64,000 bases of DNA from Methanosarcinales archaeon Met12 (GCA_002813105.2 CP017966.2:434001-498000), one strand, 5' to 3'; positions 35,823 through 44,913 are shown, numbered from the stretch's first letter. Program-made: numbers and translations. The notes: a model not told the origin generated them from the letters alone.

Positions 35823-36938
35823 ATGAGAAAAATCCAGAGTATGATGGTGGCTGCAATGCTTCTCTTAGCTACAGCTATGCCATCATTTGCTCAAGAAAGA
35901 CCAGCTGTAAGGATACCAGTAGAGGTAGCAGGCACAACTCCGGACAGTCTACTCTATGGACTGGACGTGGCTCTTGACAGAATCAGCTTGCTAATAGCCA
36001 GCCTTGAAGGGGCACAGGCCCATGCACGAAAAGGCCTGGAGATAGCCGATGAGCGGCTTGCAGAATCAGAAGTGATGGCGGAACAAGGGAACTTTGAGGC
36101 AATGGCAAGTGCAGAGCACGAACACGACCAAATGTTAGCTGTTGTAAAGGAACGCATCAAGGATATAGAGCATGCCAATGCAACCAGGGAGATCGAGATG
36201 CGAATCGAATTAGAACGAGATGTCACAAGACACAGAGGAAATATCGAGGGATTCAGCAACAGGCTGGAACTTCGCATTGAAATCGAGGGCGGCGTCACGC
36301 CAGAGCAGATAGCCCTTATCACCTCTATACTAAACAGTCTGCGAGTCCGGACTGGTGAAGTGGAAATTGAAATAGAGATTAGGAAGGGCGAGACGAGGAT
36401 CGAGATCATACAGCAGACTGGCATGAGCGAAGAAGAAGTCGATACTGAGATCAGAGGGATCGAAAGGCGAATGGGTCTTGTAGAAGCAGAGATGGGCAGA
36501 CAACTAAACGCAGCACTGACGGCGGTAAACCGTGAATTCTCTTTACCACCCACAGGGTTTACGGTGGTCTCTAAAGACATTGATATTGAAGACGACACAC
36601 TATCTATAACAAAAACGCTCACGACGAACGAAACCGTAACGCTGAGTAAACTGAAGGATGCGCTACTGCTGAGAAGAGCAGTGAACTGGGAAGGAGATGT
36701 CAGTCTCACCGAGGACTCCCTGGACTTCACCATGGAAAAGGATATGGACATAGTGGATGTCAGAGGAGTTTCATATACGCCGAGCGTGACAATAACGGTT
36801 AGCGTGACAGTATTTGCAGCATATACGGAGATGCATTATACCATAGGCATCACGCTCGAGGAGCTCGAGGATGAGGTCGAGGACGAGGAGCTCGAGGATG
36901 AGGTCGAGGACGAGGAGCTCGAGGATGAGGAGCAGTAA
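35823..36938 (+). CDS. Secreted helical protein (DUF5667-like) with acidic repeat tail
   Basis: A 371-residue protein. A signal peptide (MMVAAMLLLATAMPSFAQ, cleavage after AQ) is followed by PDSLLYGLDVALDRISLLIA, the DUF5667-type start, and a long helical region with many EIEIEIR-like heptads (about 60-230). A beta-rich domain covers about 240-340 (VTITVSVTVFAAYTEMHYTI). The tail consists of 9-residue acidic repeats (ELEDEVEDE). The ATG 35823 is used since GGAGGTGA ends 6 nt before it. It is likely exported. The frame just after its stop carries a Pro/Thr-rich tail in other frames (see the next two entries). Confidence 0.75.
   Translation: MRKIQSMMVAAMLLLATAMPSFAQERPAVRIPVEVAGTTPDSLLYGLDVALDRISLLIASLEGAQAHARKGLEIADERLAESEVMAEQGNFEAMASAEHEHDQMLAVVKERIKDIEHANATREIEMRIELERDVTRHRGNIEGFSNRLELRIEIEGGVTPEQIALITSILNSLRVRTGEVEIEIEIRKGETRIEIIQQTGMSEEEVDTEIRGIERRMGLVEAEMGRQLNAALTAVNREFSLPPTGFTVVSKDIDIEDDTLSITKTLTTNETVTLSKLKDALLLRRAVNWEGDVSLTEDSLDFTMEKDMDIVDVRGVSYTPSVTITVSVTVFAAYTEMHYTIGITLEELEDEVEDEELEDEVEDEELEDEEQ
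36861..36932 (+). repeat. 27-bp tandem repeat coding ELEDEVEDE
   Basis: The unit GAGCTCGAGGATGAGGTCG plus eight bases, 27 bp in all, runs from 36861 to 36887, is repeated exactly at 36888-36914, and a partial third copy follows before the stop at 36936-36938. The unit length keeps the frame, so copy number can change by recombination without breaking the protein. The sequence is entirely purine-biased on the plus strand. Confidence 0.9.
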
Positions 36939-37019
36939 CTCCAATCCCCGTACCGACACCAGTACCGACACCAGAGCCATAGAGGAACACCGACAGCAAC
37001 GCCAACTATAGCACCATAA
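36935..37019 (+). other. Pro/Thr-rich coding remnant after the stop, in shifted frames
   Basis: Directly past the TAA at 36936-36938 the sequence still looks coding. In the frame starting 36935 it reads VTPIPVPTPVPTPEP and stops at 36980. In the frame starting 36984 it reads GTPTATPTIAP and stops at 37017. Proline/threonine linkers of this kind are typical ends of secreted archaeal proteins. So the present gene may be frameshifted upstream of its original tail. Confidence 0.5.
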
Positions 37020-37030
37020 ACCACCAACAG

Positions 37031-37085
37031 GTAAGTGACTTAGTCACTTACCCCCTCTTTTTATTTTTATATATTTTTTATAATA
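37031..37085 (+). terminator. Palindrome and T-rich run after the secreted-protein gene
   Basis: GTAAGTGAC-TTA-GTCACTTAC is a perfect 9-bp stem with a 3-nt loop at 37031-37051, followed by CCCCCTCTTTTTATTTTTATATATTTTTT. Archaeal termination uses T-rich runs, so the run is the main signal, with the hairpin likely protecting the end. Confidence 0.6.
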
Positions 37086-37205
37086 TGTTGCAACTCTCGT
37101 AGATGAGACATTGCGACGTGTGCCAATCCATCAAAGAGAGTGTTTTCGATTGCCGAACTCTCACAGTGTAGCGATTCAAAGAATAGTCACTTCGTCTAAC
37201 TGTCC

Positions 37206-37413
37206 CAAATCGAAGATTTGCGGACCCCGTCTAAATCTTTTGATTTAGTCGGTTTCCGAGTTAGTCGGTGTTGAATTTCCGAAGGAAATACAACTCCACC
37301 AGAGGGTCACAGATGAAACATCTGTGAGTCCGTCTAACTCTTCCGAGTTAGTCGGTGTTCCATCACCTGAAACTTCATAGGAATTGCAGGTCCACCACTT
37401 CTTTGAAGTGGTG
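37206..37413 (+). repeat. Array of six short-loop hairpins
   Basis: Six hairpins with 3-4-nt loops lie in 208 bp: 37206-37220 (CAAATC-GAA-GATTTG), 37227-37252 (CCGTCTAAATC-TTTT-GATTTAGTCGG, one T-T mismatch), 37270-37294 (GTTGAATTTCC-GAA, mirrored), 37307-37327 (TCACAGATG-AAA, mirrored), 37330-37355 (CCGTCTAACTC-TTCC-GAGTTAGTCGG, same mismatch) and 37393-37413 (CACCACTTC-TTT-GAAGTGGTG). A 19-nt piece of the fifth hairpin with its flank, TTCCGAGTTAGTCGGTGTT, is repeated at 37254-37272. No gene is credible across it. Its function is unknown. Confidence 0.9.
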
Positions 37414-37480
37414 CATCTCAAAACTGCGAACACCCAAAACTATTAATTCATCCATCTCCGATTAGACAATGGGAGTAGGG

Positions 37481-38398
37481 ATGACAAGAAGGTGGATATC
37501 TTTTCTATTTGTTCTCCTGCTTCTTTTTGGCTCAGTATTTTTCTCAGCAACACCTGCCCTTGCGCAGGAAACTGAATATAGGGCCACATACACGCTGATA
37601 GATGTACATGGTGGCGGGTCTGCGACGTGGACGATAGGGCACAGGATTGCGTTGGCGACACGAGAAGAGGAGGATGCCTTTAGAAAATACATGGAAGAAT
37701 TTGAAGCAATAGAAGGCACCTATATAAAGGAGTTCTCAAATCGAATAAATCGGATTATCAGAGATGCCGAAGCAGCGACCGGGCGGGGTATGATGGCTAA
37801 AAATTTCGACATCTCTTATGAGGTGACAGACGCGGCAATCGGTAGATTTGGCGTGATCAAATATCAATTCGATTGGATTGGTTTTGCTGAAGTTAAAGAT
37901 GGGAACATCGTAGTGGGAGATGTGTTCGTGGATGGATTTTTCCTCTCCAGGGACGATGCGTTGGTCATAAGGTCCCCCTATAATTACAAAGTCGATTCCG
38001 TGACGCCAAAACCAGATGTTACAAGAGATGATGAGTTAATATGGTACGGGCTCAGGGACTTTGGCCCAGGTGAGCCCAATGTCGTGCTGACGTACATGCC
38101 AGTGGCGCCCATATGGATATTTGGCATCATAGCAATTCTCGTTGTTGCGATTGCCTTATCCATCTTGAAAAGAAAAAAGACCAAACGCAGAATGACCGAA
38201 GACGAAATAATGAAATCTGATGAAGACCGGGTCACTGAACTGCTGCGAGAAGCGGGAGGGAGTATGTATCAATCAGCCATAGTCAAAAAAACTGGCTTCT
38301 CGAAGTCGAAGGTCAGCGCAATACTGAAATCCATGAAGGATAACGGCACCATACAAAAAGTCAAAAAGGGAAAGGAAAATCTAATTAGGATGTCTTAG
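37481..38398 (+). CDS. Membrane-tethered winged-helix regulator
   Basis: A 305-residue protein. A signal peptide or signal anchor (ISFLFVLLLLFGSVFF...LAQ) precedes an extracytoplasmic beta-rich domain (about 30-205). A membrane helix follows at about 208-228 (APIWIFGIIAILVVAIALSI). The cytoplasmic end is a winged helix (about 240-305): DRVTELLREAGGSMYQSAI, KKTGFSKSKVSAILKSMKDNGTIQKVKKG. Proteins of this plan occur in archaea as one-component sensors that regulate transcription from the membrane. ATG 37481 is used, with GGGAG 5 nt before it. It faces the hairpin array, which may hold its own operator. The ligand is unknown. Confidence 0.78.
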   Translation: MTRRWISFLFVLLLLFGSVFFSATPALAQETEYRATYTLIDVHGGGSATWTIGHRIALATREEEDAFRKYMEEFEAIEGTYIKEFSNRINRIIRDAEAATGRGMMAKNFDISYEVTDAAIGRFGVIKYQFDWIGFAEVKDGNIVVGDVFVDGFFLSRDDALVIRSPYNYKVDSVTPKPDVTRDDELIWYGLRDFGPGEPNVVLTYMPVAPIWIFGIIAILVVAIALSILKRKKTKRRMTEDEIMKSDEDRVTELLREAGGSMYQSAIVKKTGFSKSKVSAILKSMKDNGTIQKVKKGKENLIRMS

Positions 38399-39807
38399 AG
38401 CCTTGCAAGGTCTATATTGGTCTTAAGTATGTGGCGGATAAGGGCTGGAATGTGCCTTGGCTTTATAATCCCGCATCTCATGAAATCATAGCCTATCCTG
38501 AGATTATTTTTTATCATATTTGGCCTGAGATAGAACTCTTTGTATGCCTTTCTGTTCAATTCCCTGACCTCACCTATGGATATTTGTTCGGTCTCTATAA
38601 TCGGATTTGTCGCATCATATTTGCCCCAGTCCAGCTCCTTAATCATGCCCATTTTTTCAGCAGTTTCATAGAACATCGTTCCTGGATATGGTGTGGGTAG
38701 GAAGAACAGTGCATATTCTGGGTCAAGTTCCTTAGCAAATTCTATGCTCTCTTCTAGGTCTTTCTTGGTTTCCCCTGGCAGGCCGAGAATGATGTTAGCA
38801 ATTCGCACCATGCCCAGCTCCCCTGATATCTGGAACACGTCCCTGATCTGTTGCACGTCGATCTTCTTCTTCATCACATCGATGGACTTGCGCGATGACG
38901 TTTCAATACTGTATGTCAGAATGCGACATCCTGCATTTCGCAATTTCCTCAACATTTCCCCATCATTGATCACGCTTGCGCTCTGGTACCCCCATGTGAG
39001 CTCCAGCCCGCGTTTTGCTATTTCATCACAGAGTGTCATGACCCGTTTTTTATCCAGATCGAAGCTATCATCCATGAACATTACCATGTCAACATCGTAG
39101 TCGTCACATAAATGCTTCATTTCATCCGCGATGAGCTCTGGCTTGCGTGCCCTCCACTTCCTGCCATATATCGCGGCGACGCTACAGTAATAGCAACCAT
39201 GAGTGCACCCCCTGCTGGATATCATGGTGCCCAGCTTGAATGCGCCAAAAAGCCGATACCGGTCCATCGGCAATAGATGTCTTGCGGGATAGGGGAGGGA
39301 ATCGATGTCTGCGGGCTCTCGCGGAGGATTTCTAATGATTCGTCCGTCTTCCCGAAAGACCGCACCCCTGACTTTAGCAAGGTCGCCGCCAGATTCCCAC
39401 GCATGAATCAATTCGGATGTGGTGAGCTCTCCATCACCACAGACCACTGCATCCAGGTTGGGGTTTCCCTCCAAACAATCGCCCCCCAACAACGATGCAT
39501 GGGGGCCTCCCATCATGGTTTTGATATCCGGGTTCACCTCTTTAGCGGCGTTCACAACTTGATTTGCATATGGCACGCGATACGTTGCGCAATAAACGCC
39601 GACAGCGCCCGGTTTGAACTTTCTAATATCCTCCTTGACATCGAGAATGTCCTTTTCCTCGGCAGGCATATCGATGATTTTGACAGCATATCCGTCGTTT
39701 TCAAGCGCTGCTGCCACATACGCCAATCCAATCGGCGGCGCAACCAATCCGAGAAAGCGCTGATATATCTCTCCTTCACACGAGGGATGAATCAATAGCG
39801 TCTTCAT
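38395..39807 (-). CDS. B12-binding domain radical SAM protein
   Basis: A 470-residue enzyme. It has an N-terminal cobalamin-binding Rossmann domain (about 1-140; PPIGLAYVAAALENDGYAVKIID and the MMGGPHASLL loop) and a radical SAM barrel (about 190-400) with CTHGCYYCS (CxxxCxxC). The DxHxxG cobalamin lower-ligand motif is not obvious. Substrates of this class include C-methylation, ring contraction and cyclisation reactions. Its neighbours give no strong clue. The 4-nt overlap with the winged-helix gene is convergent. The substrate is unassigned. Confidence 0.85.
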   Translation of the reverse strand: MKTLLIHPSCEGEIYQRFLGLVAPPIGLAYVAAALENDGYAVKIIDMPAEEKDILDVKEDIRKFKPGAVGVYCATYRVPYANQVVNAAKEVNPDIKTMMGGPHASLLGGDCLEGNPNLDAVVCGDGELTTSELIHAWESGGDLAKVRGAVFREDGRIIRNPPREPADIDSLPYPARHLLPMDRYRLFGAFKLGTMISSRGCTHGCYYCSVAAIYGRKWRARKPELIADEMKHLCDDYDVDMVMFMDDSFDLDKKRVMTLCDEIAKRGLELTWGYQSASVINDGEMLRKLRNAGCRILTYSIETSSRKSIDVMKKKIDVQQIRDVFQISGELGMVRIANIILGLPGETKKDLEESIEFAKELDPEYALFFLPTPYPGTMFYETAEKMGMIKELDWGKYDATNPIIETEQISIGEVRELNRKAYKEFYLRPNMIKNNLRIGYDFMRCGIIKPRHIPALIRHILKTNIDLARL

Positions 39808-40031
39808 GTTCTCAGCCCAACCTTATCTCCTAAAACATATTTTTGTGGAGTTTTAATCACACATCATCATATTCTCAATAACCATTTATTGTTTCCCATT
39901 GGTTGACGGTTATATCCCTGTTTTGCTGGTTCGATGATATCTTCTTCAGAGGTAACTATTTTGGCATAGAAGTTTATGTGTATGTGACTAAAACATCATC
40001 AAAGTTAATATATAGAAAGAAACATCTTTTT

Positions 40032-40226
40032 ATGATGAAAGTCAGGGATGCTATCAAGCTCATTGTGTCTGATGGGTGGCATCTGATAAAGAGCAAAGGA
40101 AGCCACAAACAGTTCAAACATCCAACGAAAAAAGGTCGAGTTACCATAGCAGGACATCCTAACCATGACCTTGCAGCAGGAACCCTAAACAGCATCCTGA
40201 AACAAGCACAACTAAAAGAGAGGTGA
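40032..40226 (+). CDS. hicA: HicA-family mRNA interferase toxin (second pair)
   Basis: About 64 residues from ATG 40032 or 40035. MKVRDAIKLIVSDGWHLIKSKGSHKQFKHP is split here for length: the recognition helix (DAIKLIVSDGWHLI) is followed by KSKGSHKQFKHPTKKG with the catalytic histidine, and GHPNHDLAAGTLNSILKQA follows. The frame is open upstream but without HicA-like sequence. It precedes hicB, whose ribosome site lies at its stop. Confidence 0.85.
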   Translation: MMKVRDAIKLIVSDGWHLIKSKGSHKQFKHPTKKGRVTIAGHPNHDLAAGTLNSILKQAQLKER

Positions 40227-40234
40227 ATGCATAT

Positions 40235-40468
40235 ATGTATAAATTCATGATAGTGCTGGAACAAACAGGGAGGGGGTATTCAGCGTATTCTCCAGATCTT
40301 CCGGGGTGTGTAGCCACCGGTTCCACAAAGGAGGAAACAGAACAAAACATGTACGGGGCCATTGAAATGCACATTAAAGGATTGTTAGAAGACGATCTTC
40401 CGATTCCCAAATCAAGAACGTCCTCCGAATATGTTGTCTTTAAATGCCACGCCCAACAAATCGCATAA
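40235..40468 (+). CDS. hicB: HicB-family antitoxin (second pair)
   Basis: A 77-residue antitoxin: MYKFMIVLEQTGRGYSAY, then SPDLPGCVATGSTKEETEQNM and an amphipathic helix ending in KGLLEDDLPIPKS. The ATG 40235 is preferred to GTG 40223 as GAGGTGA lies 6-7 nt before it. In contrast to the first HicBA pair, the toxin comes first here. It lies beside the heme cluster and does not disrupt it. Confidence 0.87.
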   Translation: MYKFMIVLEQTGRGYSAYSPDLPGCVATGSTKEETEQNMYGAIEMHIKGLLEDDLPIPKSRTSSEYVVFKCHAQQIA

Positions 40469-40607
40469 CACAGGGTTTGTGGTTCGCTACGTCTGCCAAA
40501 ATGCCGTAGTATTTTGTAGATTTCGCAAAGCTTTTCCCCCCTTATGGCCTTGCAAAACCTCACATTCATAAACTTAATAAACGTTCTAAACAATTAGTGG
40601 CGAATTG

Positions 40608-41669
40608 ATGAGCATTATCGTGAAGCAAATTCTACCAAGGCTGATTGCATGGGAGCTTACCAGCGCATGCAATCTCGAATGCGTACACTGTCGCGCATCA
40701 GCCACAAAAGAGCAGGATCCGAACGAGTTATCTACGGAAGAGGCAAAGCGATTTATCGACGACGTCGCGAATTTTGCCAAGCCGGTCATGATACTCACCG
40801 GCGGCGAACCGCTGATACGGGACGACATATATGAAATCGCACAATACGGTTCGGGCAAGGGTCTGCGGATGGTGCTGGCAACCAATGGAGTATTGATAAC
40901 CTCTGGCGTCGCGCGCAAGCTGAAGGAGGCTGGCATACAGCGCGTCAGCATCAGCATAGATGGTGCGAGTGCTAAAACGCATGACGAGTTCAGGGGCATG
41001 CCAGGTGCATTTGACGGCGCACTGAGAGGCATAGAAGCATTGAAGACGGTTGGCATGGGAGTTCAGATCAATACGACCATTACCAAGCGCAACCTGGATG
41101 AAACGCCAAAGATTCTGGATTTGGCGCTGGAATTGGGGGCAGTCGCGTTGCACATCTTCATGCTCGTGCCGACGGGCAGGGGAGAAATACTCAGGGGCGA
41201 AGAAATCCCGCCAGAAGAATACGAGCGTGCGCTGAACTGGTTCTATGATATGCAAAGAGAGGTACCAATCCAACTGAAGGCCACGTGCGCCCCACATTAC
41301 TTCAGAATCATGTACCAGAGGGCAAAGCAGGAGGGCGCTCCAATCGATATGAAGGGGGAGGGATTTGGCGCCATGACGAGAGGATGTCTCGGTGGCACGA
41401 GCTTTTGTTTCGTATCAAAGGTTGGCGAAATATATCCGTGCGGATATCTGCCCGCACTTGCTGGAAATATCAGAGAGCGGCCGTTCGAGGAAATCTGGCG
41501 CGATTCGAAGGTCTTCAACGATTTGAGAGATGTTGACAAATTAAAGGGCAAATGCGGCATCTGCGAGTATAAACGAGTATGTGGCGGTTGCCGTGCCAGG
41601 GCATATGCAAAGACCGGCGATTATTTAGTAGAGGAGCCGTACTGCATATATCAACCAAGGAGGCGATAG
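40608..41669 (+). CDS. ahbD: Heme b synthase AhbD (iron-coproporphyrin III oxidative decarboxylase)
   Basis: A radical SAM/SPASM enzyme, 353 residues. The cluster motif is [10 protein letters not shown], followed by [34 protein letters not shown] and LVPTGRGE. The C-terminal SPASM region ends in [19 protein letters not shown] with auxiliary cluster cysteines. AhbD performs the last step of the siroheme-dependent heme pathway, turning two propionates into vinyl groups. The [19 protein letters not shown] pattern and the [20 protein letters not shown] motif distinguish it from AhbC. The gene starts the first heme operon with an AT-rich box (AAACTTAATAAACG) before it. Confidence 0.92.
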   Translation: MSIIVKQILPRLIAWELTSACNLECVHCRASATKEQDPNELSTEEAKRFIDDVANFAKPVMILTGGEPLIRDDIYEIAQYGSGKGLRMVLATNGVLITSGVARKLKEAGIQRVSISIDGASAKTHDEFRGMPGAFDGALRGIEALKTVGMGVQINTTITKRNLDETPKILDLALELGAVALHIFMLVPTGRGEILRGEEIPPEEYERALNWFYDMQREVPIQLKATCAPHYFRIMYQRAKQEGAPIDMKGEGFGAMTRGCLGGTSFCFVSKVGEIYPCGYLPALAGNIRERPFEEIWRDSKVFNDLRDVDKLKGKCGICEYKRVCGGCRARAYAKTGDYLVEEPYCIYQPRRR

Positions 41670-41671
41670 AA

Positions 41672-42115
41672 GTGGATGAGGTCGACAAAGCGATTCTGAA
41701 TATCATTCAGGTAAGATTTCCACTTACACGTCGGCCCTTCGACGAAGTGGGAAGAGGGCTGGGAATCAGTGGAGAAGAGGCGATTTCACGCGTCAAACGA
41801 CTGAAAACGGCTGGAGCAATCAGGCACATAGGTCCAATCATCGACATGAAAAAATTGGGTGGCTCCAGTACCTTGATAGCGATGAACACGCCATCGGAGA
41901 GGGTGGACGAGGTGGCAGCCATAATCAACGAATATTCCGAAGTATCGCATAATTATTTGCGCCCAAACAAATACAATATATGGTTTACGGTTTCGGCATC
42001 CAGCAAAGAGCGGCTGGACCAAATACTCGGGGAGATAAAGGATAAAACTGGCTGCGAGTGCCTCAATCTGCCAGTGGTAAAGATGTTCAAACTCGGAGTT
42101 CAATTTGACATATGA
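41672..42115 (+). CDS. ahbA: Siroheme decarboxylase subunit AhbA
   Basis: A 147-residue Lrp/AsnC-related protein. It has an N-terminal winged helix (DKAILNIIQVRFPLTRRPFDEVG), then GAIRHIGPIIDMKKLGGSS, the segment equivalent to the heme-contacting strand, and an ACT-like alpha/beta C-terminal part. AhbA and AhbB together decarboxylate siroheme to 12,18-didecarboxysiroheme. GTG start 41672, 2 nt after ahbD, with AAGGAGGCG before it. The frame is open upstream but inside ahbD. Confidence 0.87.
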   Translation: MDEVDKAILNIIQVRFPLTRRPFDEVGRGLGISGEEAISRVKRLKTAGAIRHIGPIIDMKKLGGSSTLIAMNTPSERVDEVAAIINEYSEVSHNYLRPNKYNIWFTVSASSKERLDQILGEIKDKTGCECLNLPVVKMFKLGVQFDI

Positions 42116-42131
42116 CGGGGTTGTAAGACGC

Positions 42132-42593
42132 ATGGATACTATAGATAGAAAGCTACTGAAGTTAACGCAAGACGGAATCCCGCTGGTTCCAGAGCCATTT
42201 GTCGCCATTGCCAGTTCATTAGGCATCACCGAGGATGAGGTGCTAAAAAGGATTCAAAAATTAGTAGATGGGGGCGTAATCCGCCGCTTTGCCGCCTCCA
42301 TTGGTCACAGGGCAATCGGCATCACCGCAAACGCCATGTGCGCCTGGAAGGTGCCTGATAAACGGGCAGATGTAGCTGGAAAAATCATAGCGAACTTCGA
42401 TGAGGTTACGCACTGCTATGAGCGCTCATGCCATCCTGACTGGGAGTACAACGTCTTTGCGATGATTCACGGCCGCACCAGGAAGGACTGCGAGGAAACG
42501 GTGAAACGAATCTCCAAGGCGATCGCCATATATGACTATAAAGTCCTATTTAGTGAACGGGAATTCAAAAAGACAGGTGTTAGAATTGAGTAA
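42132..42593 (+). CDS. ahbB: Siroheme decarboxylase subunit AhbB
   Basis: A 153-residue homologue of AhbA: DRKLLKLTQDGIPLVPEPFV at the start, then GVIRRFAASIGHRAIGITAN, with RRFAAS being the conserved AhbB strand, and HCYERSCHPDWEYNVF with the histidine expected to ligate iron. It overlaps or abuts ahbA depending on start (TTG 42105 or ATG 42132). It acts with AhbA. The next gene begins at its stop. Confidence 0.88.
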   Translation: MDTIDRKLLKLTQDGIPLVPEPFVAIASSLGITEDEVLKRIQKLVDGGVIRRFAASIGHRAIGITANAMCAWKVPDKRADVAGKIIANFDEVTHCYERSCHPDWEYNVFAMIHGRTRKDCEETVKRISKAIAIYDYKVLFSEREFKKTGVRIE

Positions 42594-42594
42594 A

Positions 42595-43227
42595 ATGCTC
42601 CCTTTAATCATCGATGTTGAAAATAGAAAGGTCGTCATATTTGGGGGTGGTGCGGTCGGCGAGCGGAAGGCAGAGTTATTCAGGGATGCAGACACATATG
42701 TGGCGAGCAGGGACTTTGCCCCAGGGATACAAAAGCTCGCAGAGGGTGGCTTCATCAAATTGGTCAAGAGCGATTTGAATGACATCGACATAAAATCCAT
42801 CATCAAAGACGCGTTTTTGGTCATCCCGGCTACCGACGACCTGGCGTTGAACTCGAGGATCCTCAAGATGGCCGGAGAGCGCAACATCCTGGTGAACCAG
42901 GTTAACGCGGTTGGCGATGTGCTCATTCCCTCGGTGATCAAAAAAGGCGACATCATAATCGGCATATCTACGCAGGGAAAAAGCCCTGCGGTGTCGAAAT
43001 TCATACGGAAGAAACTGGAGCAGATAGTCACACAGAAATATGCGGATATGGTCAGGCTTCAGGACGAAATCAGGGAACTTTTGAAAGAGCGGATTACAAG
43101 CCAGAAAATCAGAGAAAAAGTGATATGGGAAATACTGAATGATGAAGTTATCTGGGATGCGCTAGAGACGTCCTATGATAAAGCATATGCGCTGTCAATC
43201 GCCCATATAGATTCATATTCAGAGTGA
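42595..43227 (+). CDS. sirC: Precorrin-2 dehydrogenase (SirC/CysG N-terminal/Met8 type)
   Basis: A 210-residue protein: MLPLIIDVENRKVVIFGGG with an NAD-binding GGGAVGERKAELF, then STQGKSPAVSKFIRKKLE, typical for the siroheme synthase N-terminal module. It oxidises precorrin-2 to sirohydrochlorin. Met8-type homologues also chelate iron, and no CbiX/SirB chelatase is in the window. ATG 42595 starts just after the ahbB stop; TTG 42586 is an alternative. This is the last gene of the first heme operon. Confidence 0.9.
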   Translation: MLPLIIDVENRKVVIFGGGAVGERKAELFRDADTYVASRDFAPGIQKLAEGGFIKLVKSDLNDIDIKSIIKDAFLVIPATDDLALNSRILKMAGERNILVNQVNAVGDVLIPSVIKKGDIIIGISTQGKSPAVSKFIRKKLEQIVTQKYADMVRLQDEIRELLKERITSQKIREKVIWEILNDEVIWDALETSYDKAYALSIAHIDSYSE

Positions 43228-43233
43228 GTTAAG

Positions 43234-43569
43234 TCAAATAGTGTTCGGTAATGCAAAGCCCAGCATCGCATTTATCGCTATCAGCGCCACGGCGAACATC
43301 GATATGTAGAAGACATCCCTTTGTTTTGCCCTCAATGCAATGGTGTTAACTATATTCATGACCAATGCGAAGAGACCTGCAACCATATGCCCTATTCCGC
43401 CAGCACCGATGATCATCGCCATATATATCGCAATCATGCTCAGCACTGCCAGAGAAGAGGTCATCATATACTTGCGCTCGTAGTTCCTGCCCCAGACACA
43501 TAAAGCCACTCCGAGTACCACGGCAAAAATAAAACCAGTTAGGTTATTATGTATAGTTATAAGTTCCAT
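43234..43569 (-). CDS. Hypothetical four-helix membrane protein
   Basis: A 111-residue protein with four predicted membrane helices: GFIFAVVLGVALCVW, SLAVLSMIAIYMAMIIG, MVAGLFALVMNIVNTIAL and ISMFAVALIAINAMLGFA. The loops contain NYERKYMM and RAKQRDV. It lies between the two heme operons on the other strand, ends 6 nt from sirC, and starts about 90 nt before hemA. I do not recognise the family. Position suggests, but does not prove, a link to heme or cytochrome handling. Confidence 0.65.
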   Translation of the reverse strand: MELITIHNNLTGFIFAVVLGVALCVWGRNYERKYMMTSSLAVLSMIAIYMAMIIGAGGIGHMVAGLFALVMNIVNTIALRAKQRDVFYISMFAVALIAINAMLGFALPNTI

Positions 43570-43659
43570 ATTCTCGCCAGATAGTTTATTTCTACCCTAT
43601 CATATATATATTGTGTTTCCCAGAAAGTGTATGCATGGCATCTTAATCAGAGTGATTTA

Positions 43660-44913
43660 ATGGCTGAAATAACAAGTATGCAGGCCACTCACAAGTGGGC
43701 AAGCGTAGAAGACCTTGAAAAAGCAAGGTATGATGATATAGGGGCGTCCCTCAAGGAACTGTACTCTTTTGATGGGATAGATGAGTGCATCATCATCCAG
43801 ACCTGTAATCGAATCGAGACATATATCGTTTCCTCTGACAACGGCAAGCATGTGCTTGAGGAGTATGTTCGCTATAAGGGTGTGCCAGCAAATCTCGTTA
43901 GATATTATAACAACGAGCAATCACTTAGGCACCTGTTCAGGCTTGCTTCCGGCCTTGAATCCATGGTCATCGGCGAGGATCAGATTCTCGGGCAAATCAA
44001 GGATGCATTCGATATCGCGCGATCGCTTGGCATTACAGGCAACATACTCAACACGACGTTTGGCAAGGCTATCAACGTCGGCAAGAGAAGTAGGACCGAG
44101 ACCGATATCAATAGGGGCTCGGTATCGATTGGCTCTGCTGCCGTGGACCTGGCAGAGCAAATACTTGGCACACTGGATGGCAAAACGATCATGGTAATTG
44201 GTGCGGGCGAGATGGGGGCGCTGGTTGCAAAGGCACTCTCGCAGAGGAAGATTCGTGCAATTATCATATCGAGCCGGACGCACGAGCATGCACTGGAGTT
44301 GGCAAAGGAGTTGGATGGAAAAGCAGTGTATTTTGAGGACATCATGGACTACATACCCCAATCAGACGTAGTGATAAGCGCTACGGCCGCTCCACATATA
44401 GTAATCGACAGAAAGATGATAGAGGAGGCAATGGATAAACAAAATAATAGAAAACTCCTCCTCATTGACATAGCAAATCCAAGAGACATAGAGACGTCCG
44501 TAGCCGAGATTCCAGGCGTCGAGTTGCACAACATCGACTCTTTGAAGAAAATAAGAGATGCAAACATAGAAAAACGGAAAGTCGAGGCTTTAAAAGTTGA
44601 AGAGATAATCGAGGAAGAGCTTGAGTTACTCGAAAGACAATACAAACGGAAAAGAGCAGATGGGGTCATCTCATCGTTATACGCCCAGGTCGAGAATATC
44701 AGGGTCCAAGAGCGGAAGAGGGCGATCAATAGGCTAAGGGCCATCGGGGGAGTAGATGAATATCAGCTCGAGGTCATAGACGACCTGACCAAATCGCTCG
44801 TCAACAAGATACTCGCCCACCCAACAAAAACCCTGAGAGATGGGAGCGAGGACGGGGATGACGATTTCCTGCGCTCGATTATGAAATTATTTAAGATAGA
44901 TGGCGGGGATTGA
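43660..44913 (+). CDS. hemA: Glutamyl-tRNA reductase
   Basis: A 417-residue enzyme. It has the catalytic cysteine in [11 protein letters not shown], then [20 protein letters not shown], the NADPH domain [15 protein letters not shown], and a helical dimerisation tail. It reduces glutamate on tRNA-Glu to the semialdehyde, the first committed step of tetrapyrrole synthesis. ATG 43660 with GAGTGATTTA before it; the frame is open 11 codons upstream. AT-rich box ATCATATATATATTG at 43599. It opens the second heme operon. Confidence 0.96.
   Translation: MAEITSMQATHKWASVEDLEKARYDDIGASLKELYSFDGIDECIIIQTCNRIETYIVSSDNGKHVLEEYVRYKGVPANLVRYYNNEQSLRHLFRLASGLESMVIGEDQILGQIKDAFDIARSLGITGNILNTTFGKAINVGKRSRTETDINRGSVSIGSAAVDLAEQILGTLDGKTIMVIGAGEMGALVAKALSQRKIRAIIISSRTHEHALELAKELDGKAVYFEDIMDYIPQSDVVISATAAPHIVIDRKMIEEAMDKQNNRKLLLIDIANPRDIETSVAEIPGVELHNIDSLKKIRDANIEKRKVEALKVEEIIEEELELLERQYKRKRADGVISSLYAQVENIRVQERKRAINRLRAIGGVDEYQLEVIDDLTKSLVNKILAHPTKTLRDGSEDGDDDFLRSIMKLFKIDGGD

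Noticed and set aside
37245-37433. 62-codon minus-strand frame across the hairpin array
   Set aside because: Its repeats (STPTNSE) are produced by the palindromes; it has no start signal and no protein-like composition.
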